Assembly: GCA_027492675.1 (NCBI GenBank)
Contig: JAPUEI010000093.1
Span: 1-34,128 of the forward strand
Direction: 5' to 3'
DNA length: 34,128 nt
Origin: Propionibacteriaceae bacterium
GTDB taxonomy: Bacteria; Actinomycetota; Actinomycetes; Propionibacteriales; Propionibacteriaceae
The notes beneath the pieces were generated by a model. That model was given only the letters and a program-made list of their open reading frames with translations, had not been told where the DNA came from and made no database searches. The position numbers were made by a program, and so were the translations under genes. Numbering within the stretch: position 1 is the stretch's first letter; every line of letters begins with the position of its first letter. Shown here one piece after another: positions 27,840-34,128 of this stretch.

Positions 27840-28939
27840 TAGGCGCTCCACCCCGAGGCGAGGGCCATTCGGTCCACCTTGCCGGAGCTGGTCATCGGCA
27901 GGGCGTCCACGCGGCGCAGCTCACGGGGCAGCGCGGACTTCTCCACCCGCCCGTCGAGCCGGTCCCGCAGGGAGTCGAGCGTCAGGGCCTGAGTGGTCAC
28001 GGCCACGATCCTGGCACCCCAGACCGGATCGGGGACGCCCATCACGACGACCTTCTGCACCCCGACCGCGCGATCGACGATCCGCTGCAGCTGGGCGATG
28101 TCCACGTTGACGCCTCCAGAGATCACCACGTCGTCGATGCGGCCCCGGACCTCGAGCCGCTCTCCGACCCAGGCGCCACGGTCGGAGGTGAGGACGGTCC
28201 TGCCCTCGAGCACCATCGCCGTCGACTCCGGATCCAGGCGGTAGCCGGAGAACGATGTCGGCCCCGTGAGCGAGATCCGGCTGTCGTCGTCCAGGCCCAC
28301 GTGGACGCCGTCGAGCGGCCTCCCGTCGTACACCACTCCCCCGCAGGTCTCGCTCATCCCGTACGTCGTGACGACCCGGATCCCGGCGTCGGCGGCGCGC
28401 TCGAGCTCGGCGCGGTCGGCGGCCGCCCCGCCGAGCAGGACGGTGTAGCGGCGCAGCACCGTGCGGGTCTCGGGACGCCGGAGCGCGTTGTAGAGCTGGG
28501 TCGGGACCAAGGAGATGTACGCGAGGTCGTCGCCCACCTCGACCTGGTCGAGCATGGTGAGCTGCTGGTCGACAGTGATCGCGGGGTGCCCTGCGACCAA
28601 CGCCCGGACGTGCACCATGAGGCCCGCGACGTAGTGCGGGGCGAGCGCGCACACCCAGCGGCCCGGGCCGCCGAGGCGCTCCTGACTGGCCGTCGCCGCC
28701 GACACGAGGGCGGATCGCGACAGGACCACCGCCCGTGGCGTACCCGTGGATCCGGAGGTCGCGACGACCACGGCGGCGTCAGGTTCCTCGACGGGCTGGT
28801 CGATCTTGAGCACCTGGCGGAGACGGGCTGCCTCGCCGGGGCTGTCCGGAAGCGGGGCGAACGGTCCGGCCGTCCCGTCGAGCACGGACCTCACCGCATC
28901 CGAGACCTCACCGGAGGGTACGAGACGGAGGTCGGTCAC
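27839..28939 (-). CDS. menE: o-succinylbenzoate-CoA ligase (compact MenE)
   Basis: An adenylate-forming enzyme that activates o-succinylbenzoate as its CoA thioester. The ATP loop TSGSTGTPRAVVLS, TTYGMSETCGG, the SDRGAW segment with RGRIDDVVISGGVNVD, and the C-terminal catalytic lysine in MTSSGKVDR are all visible. At 366 residues it is well below the 450-500 of most MenE because the N-terminal region is abbreviated, as in many actinobacterial versions. The GTG sits six bases after TAGGAT, so it is probably leaderless. It is followed without gap by menA. Confidence 0.92.
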   Translation of the reverse strand: MTDLRLVPSGEVSDAVRSVLDGTAGPFAPLPDSPGEAARLRQVLKIDQPVEEPDAAVVVATSGSTGTPRAVVLSRSALVSAATASQERLGGPGRWVCALAPHYVAGLMVHVRALVAGHPAITVDQQLTMLDQVEVGDDLAYISLVPTQLYNALRRPETRTVLRRYTVLLGGAAADRAELERAADAGIRVVTTYGMSETCGGVVYDGRPLDGVHVGLDDDSRISLTGPTSFSGYRLDPESTAMVLEGRTVLTSDRGAWVGERLEVRGRIDDVVISGGVNVDIAQLQRIVDRAVGVQKVVVMGVPDPVWGARIVAVTTQALTLDSLRDRLDGRVEKSALPRELRRVDALPMTSSGKVDRMALASGWSA

Positions 28940-28945
28940 CCGGCG

Positions 28946-28951
28946 ATCCTA
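28946..28951 (-). promoter_or_regulatory. Probable -10 element of menE-menA (leaderless)
   Basis: The minus strand reads TAGGAT, six bases, then GTG. Together with the TAGACT at 28988-28993 on the plus strand it makes a compact divergent promoter pair within 60 bp. Neither has a clear -35. Confidence 0.45.
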
Positions 28952-28987
28952 TGCCGGGCCGCCGGACCGGTACGCCGGGGACGGACC

Positions 28988-28993
28988 TAGACT
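28988..28993 (+). promoter_or_regulatory. Probable -10 element of the PLDc_N gene (leaderless)
   Basis: TAGACT followed by CGAAAC and the ATG at 29000. The hexamer matches TANNNT and the six-base spacing predicts a transcript starting at the A of the start codon. Confidence 0.5.
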
Positions 28994-28999
28994 CGAAAC

Positions 29000-29251
29000 A
29001 TGGGACGCATCATCGTGCTGGTCGCCGTCATCGGCTTCGGGGTGTACGCGTTCGTCGGAGCGCTGCAGGCCGACGCCCCGCGGATCCGTGTCATGCCTCG
29101 CTGGCTGTGGCTGGCCGTGATCCTCGCGTTCCCCGTTGTCGGACCGTTCGCCTGGCTCTCGCTGGGGCAGCCCACCCGTGACGCGATCACCCGCCGCGAC
29201 GACACTCCCGTCGGCCCCGACGACGACCCCGACTTCCTCCGTCGCCTCTGA
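29000..29251 (+). CDS. Small membrane protein with PLDc_N domain
   Basis: An 83-residue two-helix protein. An N-terminal helix (IIVLVAVIGFGVYAFVGALQ) is followed by PRWLWLAVILAFPVVGPFAW and the SLGQP turn, matching the stand-alone PLDc_N (phospholipase D-nuclease N-terminal) domain. No catalytic domain is attached. The C-terminal tail is acidic. Such proteins commonly sit near menaquinone genes in actinobacteria, but their role is not known. Directly after its stop comes the 22-bp array 5. Confidence 0.85.
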   Translation: MGRIIVLVAVIGFGVYAFVGALQADAPRIRVMPRWLWLAVILAFPVVGPFAWLSLGQPTRDAITRRDDTPVGPDDDPDFLRRL

Positions 29252-29266
29252 CGCCCAACCGCTGCC

Positions 29267-29367
29267 GAGAGACTTCCGCACCGTTCGCGAGAGACTTCCA
29301 CACCCTTCGCGAGAGACTTCCACACCGTTCGCGAGAGACTTCCGCACCGTTGGCGAGAGAACTCGAG
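29267..29367. repeat. Array 5: five copies of a 22-bp unit, same family as array 2
   Basis: GAGAGAC recurs at 29267, 29289, 29311, 29333 and, as GAGAGAACTC, at 29355, an exact 22-bp period. Units begin GAGAGACTTCC and continue CACCGTTCGC or close variants. The first copy lies 16 bp after the stop of the PLDc_N gene. About 17 of 22 positions match array 2 read in the tag direction. Sequence 29368-29410 holds nothing further that I recognise. Confidence 0.9.
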
Positions 29368-29415
29368 ATGGACCCGATCCTGAGGTCCAACCCATGAGAA
29401 GCCTGTGAGAAACCG

Positions 29416-29461
29416 TTTGCCACGCGGGTCTGCGTTGATACGGTTAGTTAACCCCCCTAAC
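29416..29461 (+). promoter_or_regulatory. Promoter and likely MarR operator
   Basis: TTGCCA (29417-29422) and TACGGT (29439-29444), separated by 16 bases, resemble -35 and -10 elements. Overlapping the -10 is an inverted repeat, GTTAG (29443-29447), nine bases, CTAAC (29457-29461), which also covers the predicted transcription start. Its position fits autorepression by the MarR protein encoded directly downstream. This AT-rich spot stands out from its surroundings. Confidence 0.55.
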
Positions 29462-29492
29462 GACCTGTTCGCACACTCCTGAATCGACGCTC

Positions 29493-29927
29493 GTGACCGC
29501 CTCGCCCACACCTGCCCGTGACCTGATACCGATCGCCCGAGAAGTCCGCCTCGCCGCCCAGTCGATGGCGCGCCACGTCAAGGACCACACAGCCTCGTTG
29601 GCACCCCACCTGTTCACCGTCCTCGCCTGGCTCGAAGAGGGCCCTGCCACGGCCGGGGACCTCGCCGTACGGGAGCGGGTGTCCGCTCCGTCGATGTCGA
29701 AGACCGTGGGCGAACTCGAGGACCGCGGCTTGGTCTCCCGCCACACCGACCCCAAGGACGCCCGGCTCAAGATCGTCCGGCTGACGCCCGCTGGTCGACG
29801 CGCGCTCATCAAGGGACGCAAGGAGCGTGACGAGTACACCGCGGCGCTTCTCGTCGCCTGCACTCCGGAGGAGTTGGCCGGGCTGCTGACCGGAGCCCAG
29901 CTCCTGCGCAAGGTGGTCGAGCAGTGA
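29493..29927 (+). CDS. MarR-family transcriptional regulator
   Basis: A 144-residue winged-helix regulator. LAVRERVSAPSMSKTVGELE is the recognition-helix region. RHTDPKDARLKIVRLTPAGR is the wing with the family's D-x-R signature. It starts at GTG 29493 and ends in a GTGA overlap with the MFS gene, the standard repressor-exporter pair in which a toxic ligand releases the repressor. The inverted repeat at 29443-29461 is its probable binding site. The ligand is unknown. Confidence 0.92.
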   Translation: MTASPTPARDLIPIAREVRLAAQSMARHVKDHTASLAPHLFTVLAWLEEGPATAGDLAVRERVSAPSMSKTVGELEDRGLVSRHTDPKDARLKIVRLTPAGRRALIKGRKERDEYTAALLVACTPEELAGLLTGAQLLRKVVEQ

Positions 29928-31198
29928 GCCGAACGTTCTCGAGCATGTCCATCCGCAACTACCGCAACTTCTTCCTCGGCAACACCGCCTCCAACCTCGG
30001 GCTGTGGATGACCCGTACGGCGCAGGCCTGGCTGGTACTCGAAGAGCTCACCGACGGCGACGCCACGGCGCTCGGCTGGCTCACCACGATGATGTTCTTG
30101 CCCACGCTCCTGCTCACTCCTCTGGCGGGCACGTTGGCCGACAAGTTCAGCAAGCGCACGATCATGCTGTCGGCGCAGGGGCTGCTGTTCATCGACATCA
30201 TCGTGCTCGCGTCGCTCACGCTGACCCACCACGTCCAGCTGTGGCACGTGTTCGTGCTGGCCTTCCTCGACGGCATCGCCGGCGCGTTCGACGGACCCTC
30301 GCGGCAGTCGATCGTCACCGAGCTCGTACCGGCGTCGGAACTGTCCAACGCCATCGGCCTCAACAGCACGGCCTGGAACTCGGCCCGGCTACTCGGCCCC
30401 GGCGCGGCCGGTCTGCTCATCGCGCTCATCGGTACGGGACCGGTGTTCCTCGTCAACGCCGTCACGTACGTCGTGCAGGTCGTCGCGCTCGTCTCCCTGG
30501 ATCGCGCGGCCATGGTCCCGCCTCCCACGCATAAGACGGAGAAGGCCGGCTTCCTCACGGCTGTTCGGTACGTGACGGCTCGCCCCTTGCTGCTCATCCT
30601 GTTCGTCGTCGCCTTGGCCATGGGCGCCTTCGGGTTCAACCAGTCGGTGACCAACCCGCTGATGACCACGCAGGCGTTCGGCAAGGGCGCGACCGAGTTC
30701 GGGCTCCTGGGCTCGGTGATGGGGGTCGGCTCCTTGGGGGCTGCGCTCTGGGCCGCTCGTCGACCGCGACCCCGGATCCGCCAGGTGATCATGGGCCTGG
30801 GCCTGTTCTCGCTCACGATGGCGCTGTCGGCCGAAGCCCCGTCCTTCCTCGTGTTCGCGCTGCTGCAGATCCCCCTGGGCCTGGCGGGCGTGCAGGTGAT
30901 GACCACCGCGAACGCGATCGTCCAGATGTCGGTGGCCGCGGAGGTACGGGGTCGTGTCATGGCTCTATGGGTCGCCGTCGTCATGGGCATGACACCGATC
31001 GTGTCGCCCGTCGTGGGATGGGTCGGCAGCGCGTTCGGCGCCCGCGCGACGGTGTGGTTCAACGCCTTCTTCGTGATCGTCGCTTTCCTCGTCACGACCT
31101 GGTACCTCTACCAACGCGGCGGCGTGGACGTCCACGTGAGCCGTCGGCGTCCCTGGTTGGACGTCCAGCCGAAGTCGGCGCCCGACTCCGGAGTCTGA
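29924..31198 (+). CDS. MFS efflux transporter
   Basis: A 424-residue transporter of the enterobactin-exporter-like MFS group with about 12 helices. The N-terminal SIRNYRNFFLGNTASNLGLW, the loop LADKFSKRTIMLSAQ between helices 2 and 3, and DGPSRQSIVTELVPASELSN are characteristic of this group. The GTG start overlaps the marR stop as GTGA. It probably exports the compound sensed by MarR; the substrate cannot be deduced. Confidence 0.92.
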   Translation: MSRTFSSMSIRNYRNFFLGNTASNLGLWMTRTAQAWLVLEELTDGDATALGWLTTMMFLPTLLLTPLAGTLADKFSKRTIMLSAQGLLFIDIIVLASLTLTHHVQLWHVFVLAFLDGIAGAFDGPSRQSIVTELVPASELSNAIGLNSTAWNSARLLGPGAAGLLIALIGTGPVFLVNAVTYVVQVVALVSLDRAAMVPPPTHKTEKAGFLTAVRYVTARPLLLILFVVALAMGAFGFNQSVTNPLMTTQAFGKGATEFGLLGSVMGVGSLGAALWAARRPRPRIRQVIMGLGLFSLTMALSAEAPSFLVFALLQIPLGLAGVQVMTTANAIVQMSVAAEVRGRVMALWVAVVMGMTPIVSPVVGWVGSAFGARATVWFNAFFVIVAFLVTTWYLYQRGGVDVHVSRRRPWLDVQPKSAPDSGV

Positions 31199-31207
31199 GC
31201 CTGCACG

Positions 31208-31228
31208 CTGTCCGTACGAGGCGGACAG
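31208..31228 (+). terminator. Hairpin after the marR-MFS operon
   Basis: CTGTCCG (31208-31214) pairs with CGGACAG (31222-31228) over seven bases, ten bases after the MFS stop. No T-tract follows. It precedes the TACCAT (31254-31259) that may be the -10 for the riboswitch transcript. Confidence 0.45.
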
Positions 31229-31253
31229 GAGGCGGAGCCCTACCGCCAGGACG

Positions 31254-31259
31254 TACCAT
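31254..31259 (+). promoter_or_regulatory. Possible -10 for the riboswitch transcript
   Basis: TACCAT fits TANNNT. Transcription would begin near 31266, just before the first paired base of the FMN aptamer, which is where a riboswitch leader should start. No clear -35 is seen. Confidence 0.4.
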
Positions 31260-31267
31260 TGGCCCCG

Positions 31268-31406
31268 AAGTGCTCCGGGGTCGGTGAAAATCCGAACCGG
31301 CGGTCATAGTCCGCGACCCGAACGCCCCAGCCACCCGGCTGACGGTGCTCGGTTGAGCCGGTGGAACTCCGGCACCGACGGTTAAAGTCCGGATGGGAGG
31401 CGCACG
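31268..31406 (+). ncRNA. FMN riboswitch (RFN element)
   Basis: The conserved RFN segments appear in order: GGGGTCGGTGAAAATCCGAA, ACCGGCGGT, AGTCCGCGACCC, GGTTGAGCCGGTGGAACTCC, ACCGACGGTTAAAGTCCGGA and GGATGGGAG. GTGC at 31270-31273 can pair with GCAC at 31402-31405 to close the outer stem. It binds FMN and should lower expression of the importer genes downstream when flavin is plentiful. This is the strongest RNA call in the window. Confidence 0.95.
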
Positions 31407-31407
31407 A

Positions 31408-31475
31408 GGCGTACGGCTGTGCCGTACGCCCGACGCTCGTCGTCGTCCCCGGGTCGCTGGTGCAGCGAAGGGGAC
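31408..31475 (+). promoter_or_regulatory. Riboswitch expression platform with ribosome-site-sequestering hairpin
   Basis: Two hairpins follow the aptamer. GGCGTACGGC (31408-31417) pairs perfectly with GCCGTACGCC (31421-31430) over three bases. A second, GTCCCC (31445-31450) with GGGGAC (31470-31475), plus TCGCT (31454-31458) with AGCGA (31464-31468), buries the AAGGGGA ribosome site of the GTG at 31478. CCGGGG in the 5' arm of the aptamer (31275-31280) could instead pair with CCCCGG (31447-31452) and free the site. This suggests translational control; neither hairpin has a T-tract. Confidence 0.55.
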
Positions 31476-31477
31476 CC

Positions 31478-32263
31478 GTGAAGCGCAGGGCGACGAGAGT
31501 TCAGCCGCGTGTACGTCATGTCGTGGCGCCCGTGCTGCTCGGTCTGCTCCTCATCGGCTTCTGGCTGCTCCTCTCGGCCCGCCTGCCCGCGTTCGTCCTG
31601 CCCGGTCCCGGCAGCGTCTTGGCCAAGCTCTGGACCGGCCTTGCCGGCGGTCGGCTGCTCGCCCCTTTGGGCACGACCCTCGGCGAGGCGGCCGTCGGCT
31701 GCGTGGCCGGAGCGATCGTGGCCATCCCGCTCGCCATCCTCATCCACCGCTCCCGGTGGGCCGACTCGGCGACGCGTCCGTTCCTCGGCGCGACCCAGGC
31801 GATCCCGGCGATCGCGCTGGCGCCGCTGTTGGTGCTCTGGGTGGGGTACGGCCTCGTCCCGATCGCCATCCTCTGCGCGCTCATCGTGTTCTTCCCGATC
31901 CTGGTCGCGGCGACCTCGGGCCTGCACCACGTCGACCACGACATCGTCGACGCGGCACGGATGGACGGCGCCTCGTCCGTCCAGCGCCTCCTGCACATCG
32001 AGCTCCCGCTGGCGATGCCCTGGCTGTACGCCGGCCTGCGCAACGGCTTCACCCTCTCGGTGACCGGCGCGGTCGTCGGCGAGATGGTGATGGGCGGCAC
32101 CGGCCTCGGCACCGTGCTCACCGTCCAGCGTGATCAGCTCGACACCGCCGGCATGGTCGCCACGATCGTGCTTCTGGCAGGCGTGGCGTCGGCCGCCTAC
32201 CTGGTTCTCGTCGCTCTCGAACGCCGTTCCGGCACCGTCTCGTCCCTCGTCAACGAGTCCTGA
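31478..32263 (+). CDS. ribX: Riboflavin-type ABC importer permease (RibX-like)
   Basis: A 261-residue permease of the SsuC/ThiX type with about six helices. DAARMDGASSVQRLLHIELP is the cytoplasmic loop that contacts the ATPase. Homology alone would also allow nitrate, sulfonate or thiamine-precursor transport. The FMN riboswitch directly upstream points to riboflavin or a precursor, as in the RibXY systems described from Chloroflexi. GTG at 31478 follows an AAGGGGA ribosome site; the longer frame from 31361 would begin inside the riboswitch. No ATPase gene lies in the operon. Confidence 0.85.
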   Translation: MKRRATRVQPRVRHVVAPVLLGLLLIGFWLLLSARLPAFVLPGPGSVLAKLWTGLAGGRLLAPLGTTLGEAAVGCVAGAIVAIPLAILIHRSRWADSATRPFLGATQAIPAIALAPLLVLWVGYGLVPIAILCALIVFFPILVAATSGLHHVDHDIVDAARMDGASSVQRLLHIELPLAMPWLYAGLRNGFTLSVTGAVVGEMVMGGTGLGTVLTVQRDQLDTAGMVATIVLLAGVASAAYLVLVALERRSGTVSSLVNES

Positions 32264-32272
32264 GGAGGACCC

Positions 32273-33265
32273 ATGCGTACCCGTGTCATCGCTCTCGCCG
32301 TCACCCTGCTGATCCTGGCGGGCTGCGCCTCCACGACGCCGGCGGCCACGACGAGCGGCTCGCCCGGCGGGCCGGCTGCCGTGATCGGCCTGACGTACAT
32401 CCCCAATGTGCAGTTCAGCCCCTTCTACGTGGCCGAGCAGAAGAACCTGTACTCGACGCCGACCACCCTGCGTCACCACGGCACGTCCGAGGGTCTGTTC
32501 ACGGCCATCACGACGGGCAGCGAGCAGTTCGTGGTCGCGGGCGGTGACGAGGTGCTGCAGGCGCGCGCCGAGGGGACGGACCTGGTGGCGGTCGCCTCGT
32601 ACTACCGCCGCTTCCCCGTCCGGATCATCGTTCCCGGCGACTCCACGATCGCGTCGGTCAAGGATCTCAAGGGCCGCACGATCGGGCTGCCCGGCAAGTA
32701 CGGCGAGTCCTGGTTCGGCCTCCTCATGGCGCTCAAGGGTGCGGGCCTGACGACCGACGACGTGACCGTGCAGGAGATCGGCTACACCCAGCAGGCGGCG
32801 CTGGCCACCAAGAAGGTCGACGCCATCGTCGGCTTCGTGAACTCCGAGCCGATCCAGCTCCAGGCCGCGGGCATCGCCGCGAAGGTGATCGACCTCGGCG
32901 ACGTACCGCTGGTCAGCATCGCGTTGGTCACGACGAGTGCGTACGCCACCGCTCACCCCGACGTGGTGAAAGCCGTCGTCAAGGGCACGGTCGCCGGGAT
33001 GGCCGCCGTCGTCGCCGACCAGAATGCTGCGTTCCAGGCCAGCACGGCGTACGTGCCGGGGCTGACGGACAGCACGACCGCGACCGGGGCGAAGGCTGTC
33101 CTCGCGGCCACCGCGCCGCTGTTCCAGAGCGCCGACGGCAGCGTCTCCGGCGCCCTGGACGCCTCAGCGTGGGACGCCATGTCCACGGCGATGGTGTCCG
33201 CAGGCCTCCTCAAGACCGCGCAGCCGTCGAGCGTCGCGATGACCAACGCGTACGTCCAGCACTAA
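32273..33265 (+). CDS. ribY: Riboflavin-type ABC importer substrate-binding lipoprotein (RibY-like)
   Basis: A 330-residue periplasmic-type binding protein of the NMT1/THI5-like fold. It begins with a lipoprotein signal: MRTRVIALAVTLLI and the lipobox LAGC, cysteine at residue 18. GLTYIPNVQFSPFYVAEQKN is the family N-terminus and GLPGKYGESWFGLLMALKGA and GFVNSEPIQLQAAGI are ligand-site regions. GAGGAG precedes the ATG, 9 bp after ribX. With the riboswitch it should capture riboflavin or a related flavin outside the membrane. Confidence 0.87.
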   Translation: MRTRVIALAVTLLILAGCASTTPAATTSGSPGGPAAVIGLTYIPNVQFSPFYVAEQKNLYSTPTTLRHHGTSEGLFTAITTGSEQFVVAGGDEVLQARAEGTDLVAVASYYRRFPVRIIVPGDSTIASVKDLKGRTIGLPGKYGESWFGLLMALKGAGLTTDDVTVQEIGYTQQAALATKKVDAIVGFVNSEPIQLQAAGIAAKVIDLGDVPLVSIALVTTSAYATAHPDVVKAVVKGTVAGMAAVVADQNAAFQASTAYVPGLTDSTTATGAKAVLAATAPLFQSADGSVSGALDASAWDAMSTAMVSAGLLKTAQPSSVAMTNAYVQH

Positions 33266-33291
33266 CTCTGGTTCAAGAATCCGGGGTACGG

Positions 33292-33311
33292 GCACCGGTC
33301 CCGAACGGTGC
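33292..33311 (+). terminator. Hairpin after ribY
   Basis: GCACCG (33292-33297) pairs with CGGTGC (33306-33311) over eight bases, 26 bases after the ribY stop. It lies immediately before the CATACT hexamer of the next gene, so it could equally be an operator. Confidence 0.35.
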
Positions 33312-33314
33312 GGC

Positions 33315-33320
33315 CATACT
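33315..33320 (+). promoter_or_regulatory. Probable -10 element of the last gene (leaderless)
   Basis: CATACT, seven bases, then the GTG at 33328. Spacing matches the other leaderless-type starts in this window. Confidence 0.4.
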
Positions 33321-33327
33321 GAGGCCC

Positions 33328-34080
33328 GTGGATCGGGACGAGCTTCGAGCTGAGCTCTCACGGCTGCGCAAAGGACGGGGGATCGCGCGTCCCGGGCTGC
33401 TCGCGGCGCTCGGTCCGTCGCTGCGGACGGTGCTCGACATCGACCCGGTCACCGCCGAGGAAGAGGCTCGGACGAAGCTCATGACCCTCCTCACCGGCGA
33501 GTCGTCGAACTTGCCCCACGATCTCGGGCTGTTGGTGTCGGCGGCGTTCGGCATGACGAGCAGCCACGTCCTGCTCAACGAGCGGCTCGCCGATGTGGGG
33601 CATCTCCTCCAGCGGGACCCCCGCACGTTACGGCGGCGGCTGGCTGAGGCCGACGACCTGCTGGCCGACCGGATCGTCCAGCGGTTCGCGCCGCGACAAG
33701 GCCTGGCGCGGCCGGGCTGGCACTGGGTCACGTACCGGCTGGAGGTCGACGTCTCCGACGACCGCCCGGTGTTCGTGAGCTCCCGCACGCTGGTCTCGGC
33801 GCTCGACGGGCTCACCGAGTTCGGCGAGATCGTGTCCATCCCGCTGACCGGCGACGCCGAGTCGCTGCACGTCGAGGGCCTGTCCGGCTGCACGTACGTC
33901 GGCATGGACGCCCTGTCCGGCACGAGCTGGCGGCTGCGCTTCCAGCTGCCTCACCCGCTGGCGGCCAGTGAGACCCACGACACGACCGTACGTTTCACGT
34001 GGCCGAGCCGGGACTGGATCCAGCCCTTCGCCGCGTTCGTGCCGATGCGGCCCGTGGAGCGTTTCGAGGTGAAGGTGTGA
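33328..34080 (+). CDS. Uncharacterised actinobacterial protein
   Basis: A 250-residue soluble protein. The N-terminal SRLRKGRGIARPGLLAALGP followed by LRTVLDID resembles a recurrent actinobacterial hypothetical family. A helical middle with RDPRTLRRRLAEADDLLADR looks like a helix-turn-helix region, where successive arginines could touch DNA. The second half, from about residue 120, is beta-rich with many alternating hydrophobic residues and no motif I know. GTG at 33328 was chosen for the CATACT seven bases upstream; longer frames run into ribY. It may regulate something to the right of the window. Confidence 0.7.
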   Translation: MDRDELRAELSRLRKGRGIARPGLLAALGPSLRTVLDIDPVTAEEEARTKLMTLLTGESSNLPHDLGLLVSAAFGMTSSHVLLNERLADVGHLLQRDPRTLRRRLAEADDLLADRIVQRFAPRQGLARPGWHWVTYRLEVDVSDDRPVFVSSRTLVSALDGLTEFGEIVSIPLTGDAESLHVEGLSGCTYVGMDALSGTSWRLRFQLPHPLAASETHDTTVRFTWPSRDWIQPFAAFVPMRPVERFEVKV

Positions 34081-34128
34081 CTTTCTGTGTTCAGTGGCGG
34101 CAAATCTTGCACACTACATGTCGGGGCG

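Noticed and set aside
31408..31430. Classical intrinsic terminator for the riboswitch
   Set aside because: The stem is perfect, but no T-tract follows and a ribosome-site-sequestering hairpin lies downstream, so translational control fits better.
31361..31477. Upstream start for the permease
   Set aside because: It would put the N-terminus inside the FMN aptamer; the GTG at 31478 has a ribosome site and gives a normal-length permease.

Overview
The window is about 34 kb of high-GC DNA from an actinobacterium. It is most likely a menaquinone-respiring member of the Propionibacteriales/Nocardioidaceae type. That placement is an inference from the complete 14-gene nuo operon flanked by a geranylgeranyl reductase and a polyprenyl diphosphate synthase, the menG/menA/menE cluster, heavy GTG start use, and several apparently leaderless promoters (TANNNT six or seven bases before the start codon).

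Layout. 1-630: a possible gene tail with a terminator-like hairpin, then two tandem-repeat arrays of about 22 bp. 631-1230 (-): tag-type DNA glycosylase. 1259-19179 (-): one long co-oriented block reading geranylgeranyl reductase, a 51-codon candidate small gene, nuoA to nuoN, polyprenyl diphosphate synthase. Almost every junction is an ATGA/GTGA stop-start overlap. 19180-20334: no gene, but two unusual repeat arrays (eight 69-70 bp modules with inverted ends, and a 19-20 bp tandem array). 20335-22709 (-): an ABC exporter pair. 22867-25310 (+): menG coupled to a TM0106-type RecB-like nuclease. 25296-26510 (-): an acidic/proline-rich membrane protein. 26661-29251: menE-menA (-) flanked by two small PLDc_N-type membrane proteins (+). 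29267-29367: a third 22-bp array. 29493-31198 (+): marR plus MFS exporter with a likely operator. 31268-33265 (+): FMN riboswitch, permease and lipoprotein of a RibXY-type flavin importer. 33328-34080 (+): an uncharacterised protein.

Functional logic. Most genes serve one respiratory theme. The polyprenyl synthase should make the menaquinone side chain, MenE/MenA/MenG perform activation, prenylation and C-methylation, the reductase (MenJ-like) should saturate an isoprene unit, and complex I uses the resulting quinone. The riboflavin-type importer under FMN control may feed the flavin needs of complex I and the reductase, but it is a separate unit.

The least explained material is the repeats. 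There are five arrays in 34 kb. Four lie just 3' of a stop codon or gene terminator, and two of these (446-630 and 29267-29367) share one 22-bp family in the same orientation relative to the upstream gene. The fifth is a larger modular palindromic array at 19339-20062.
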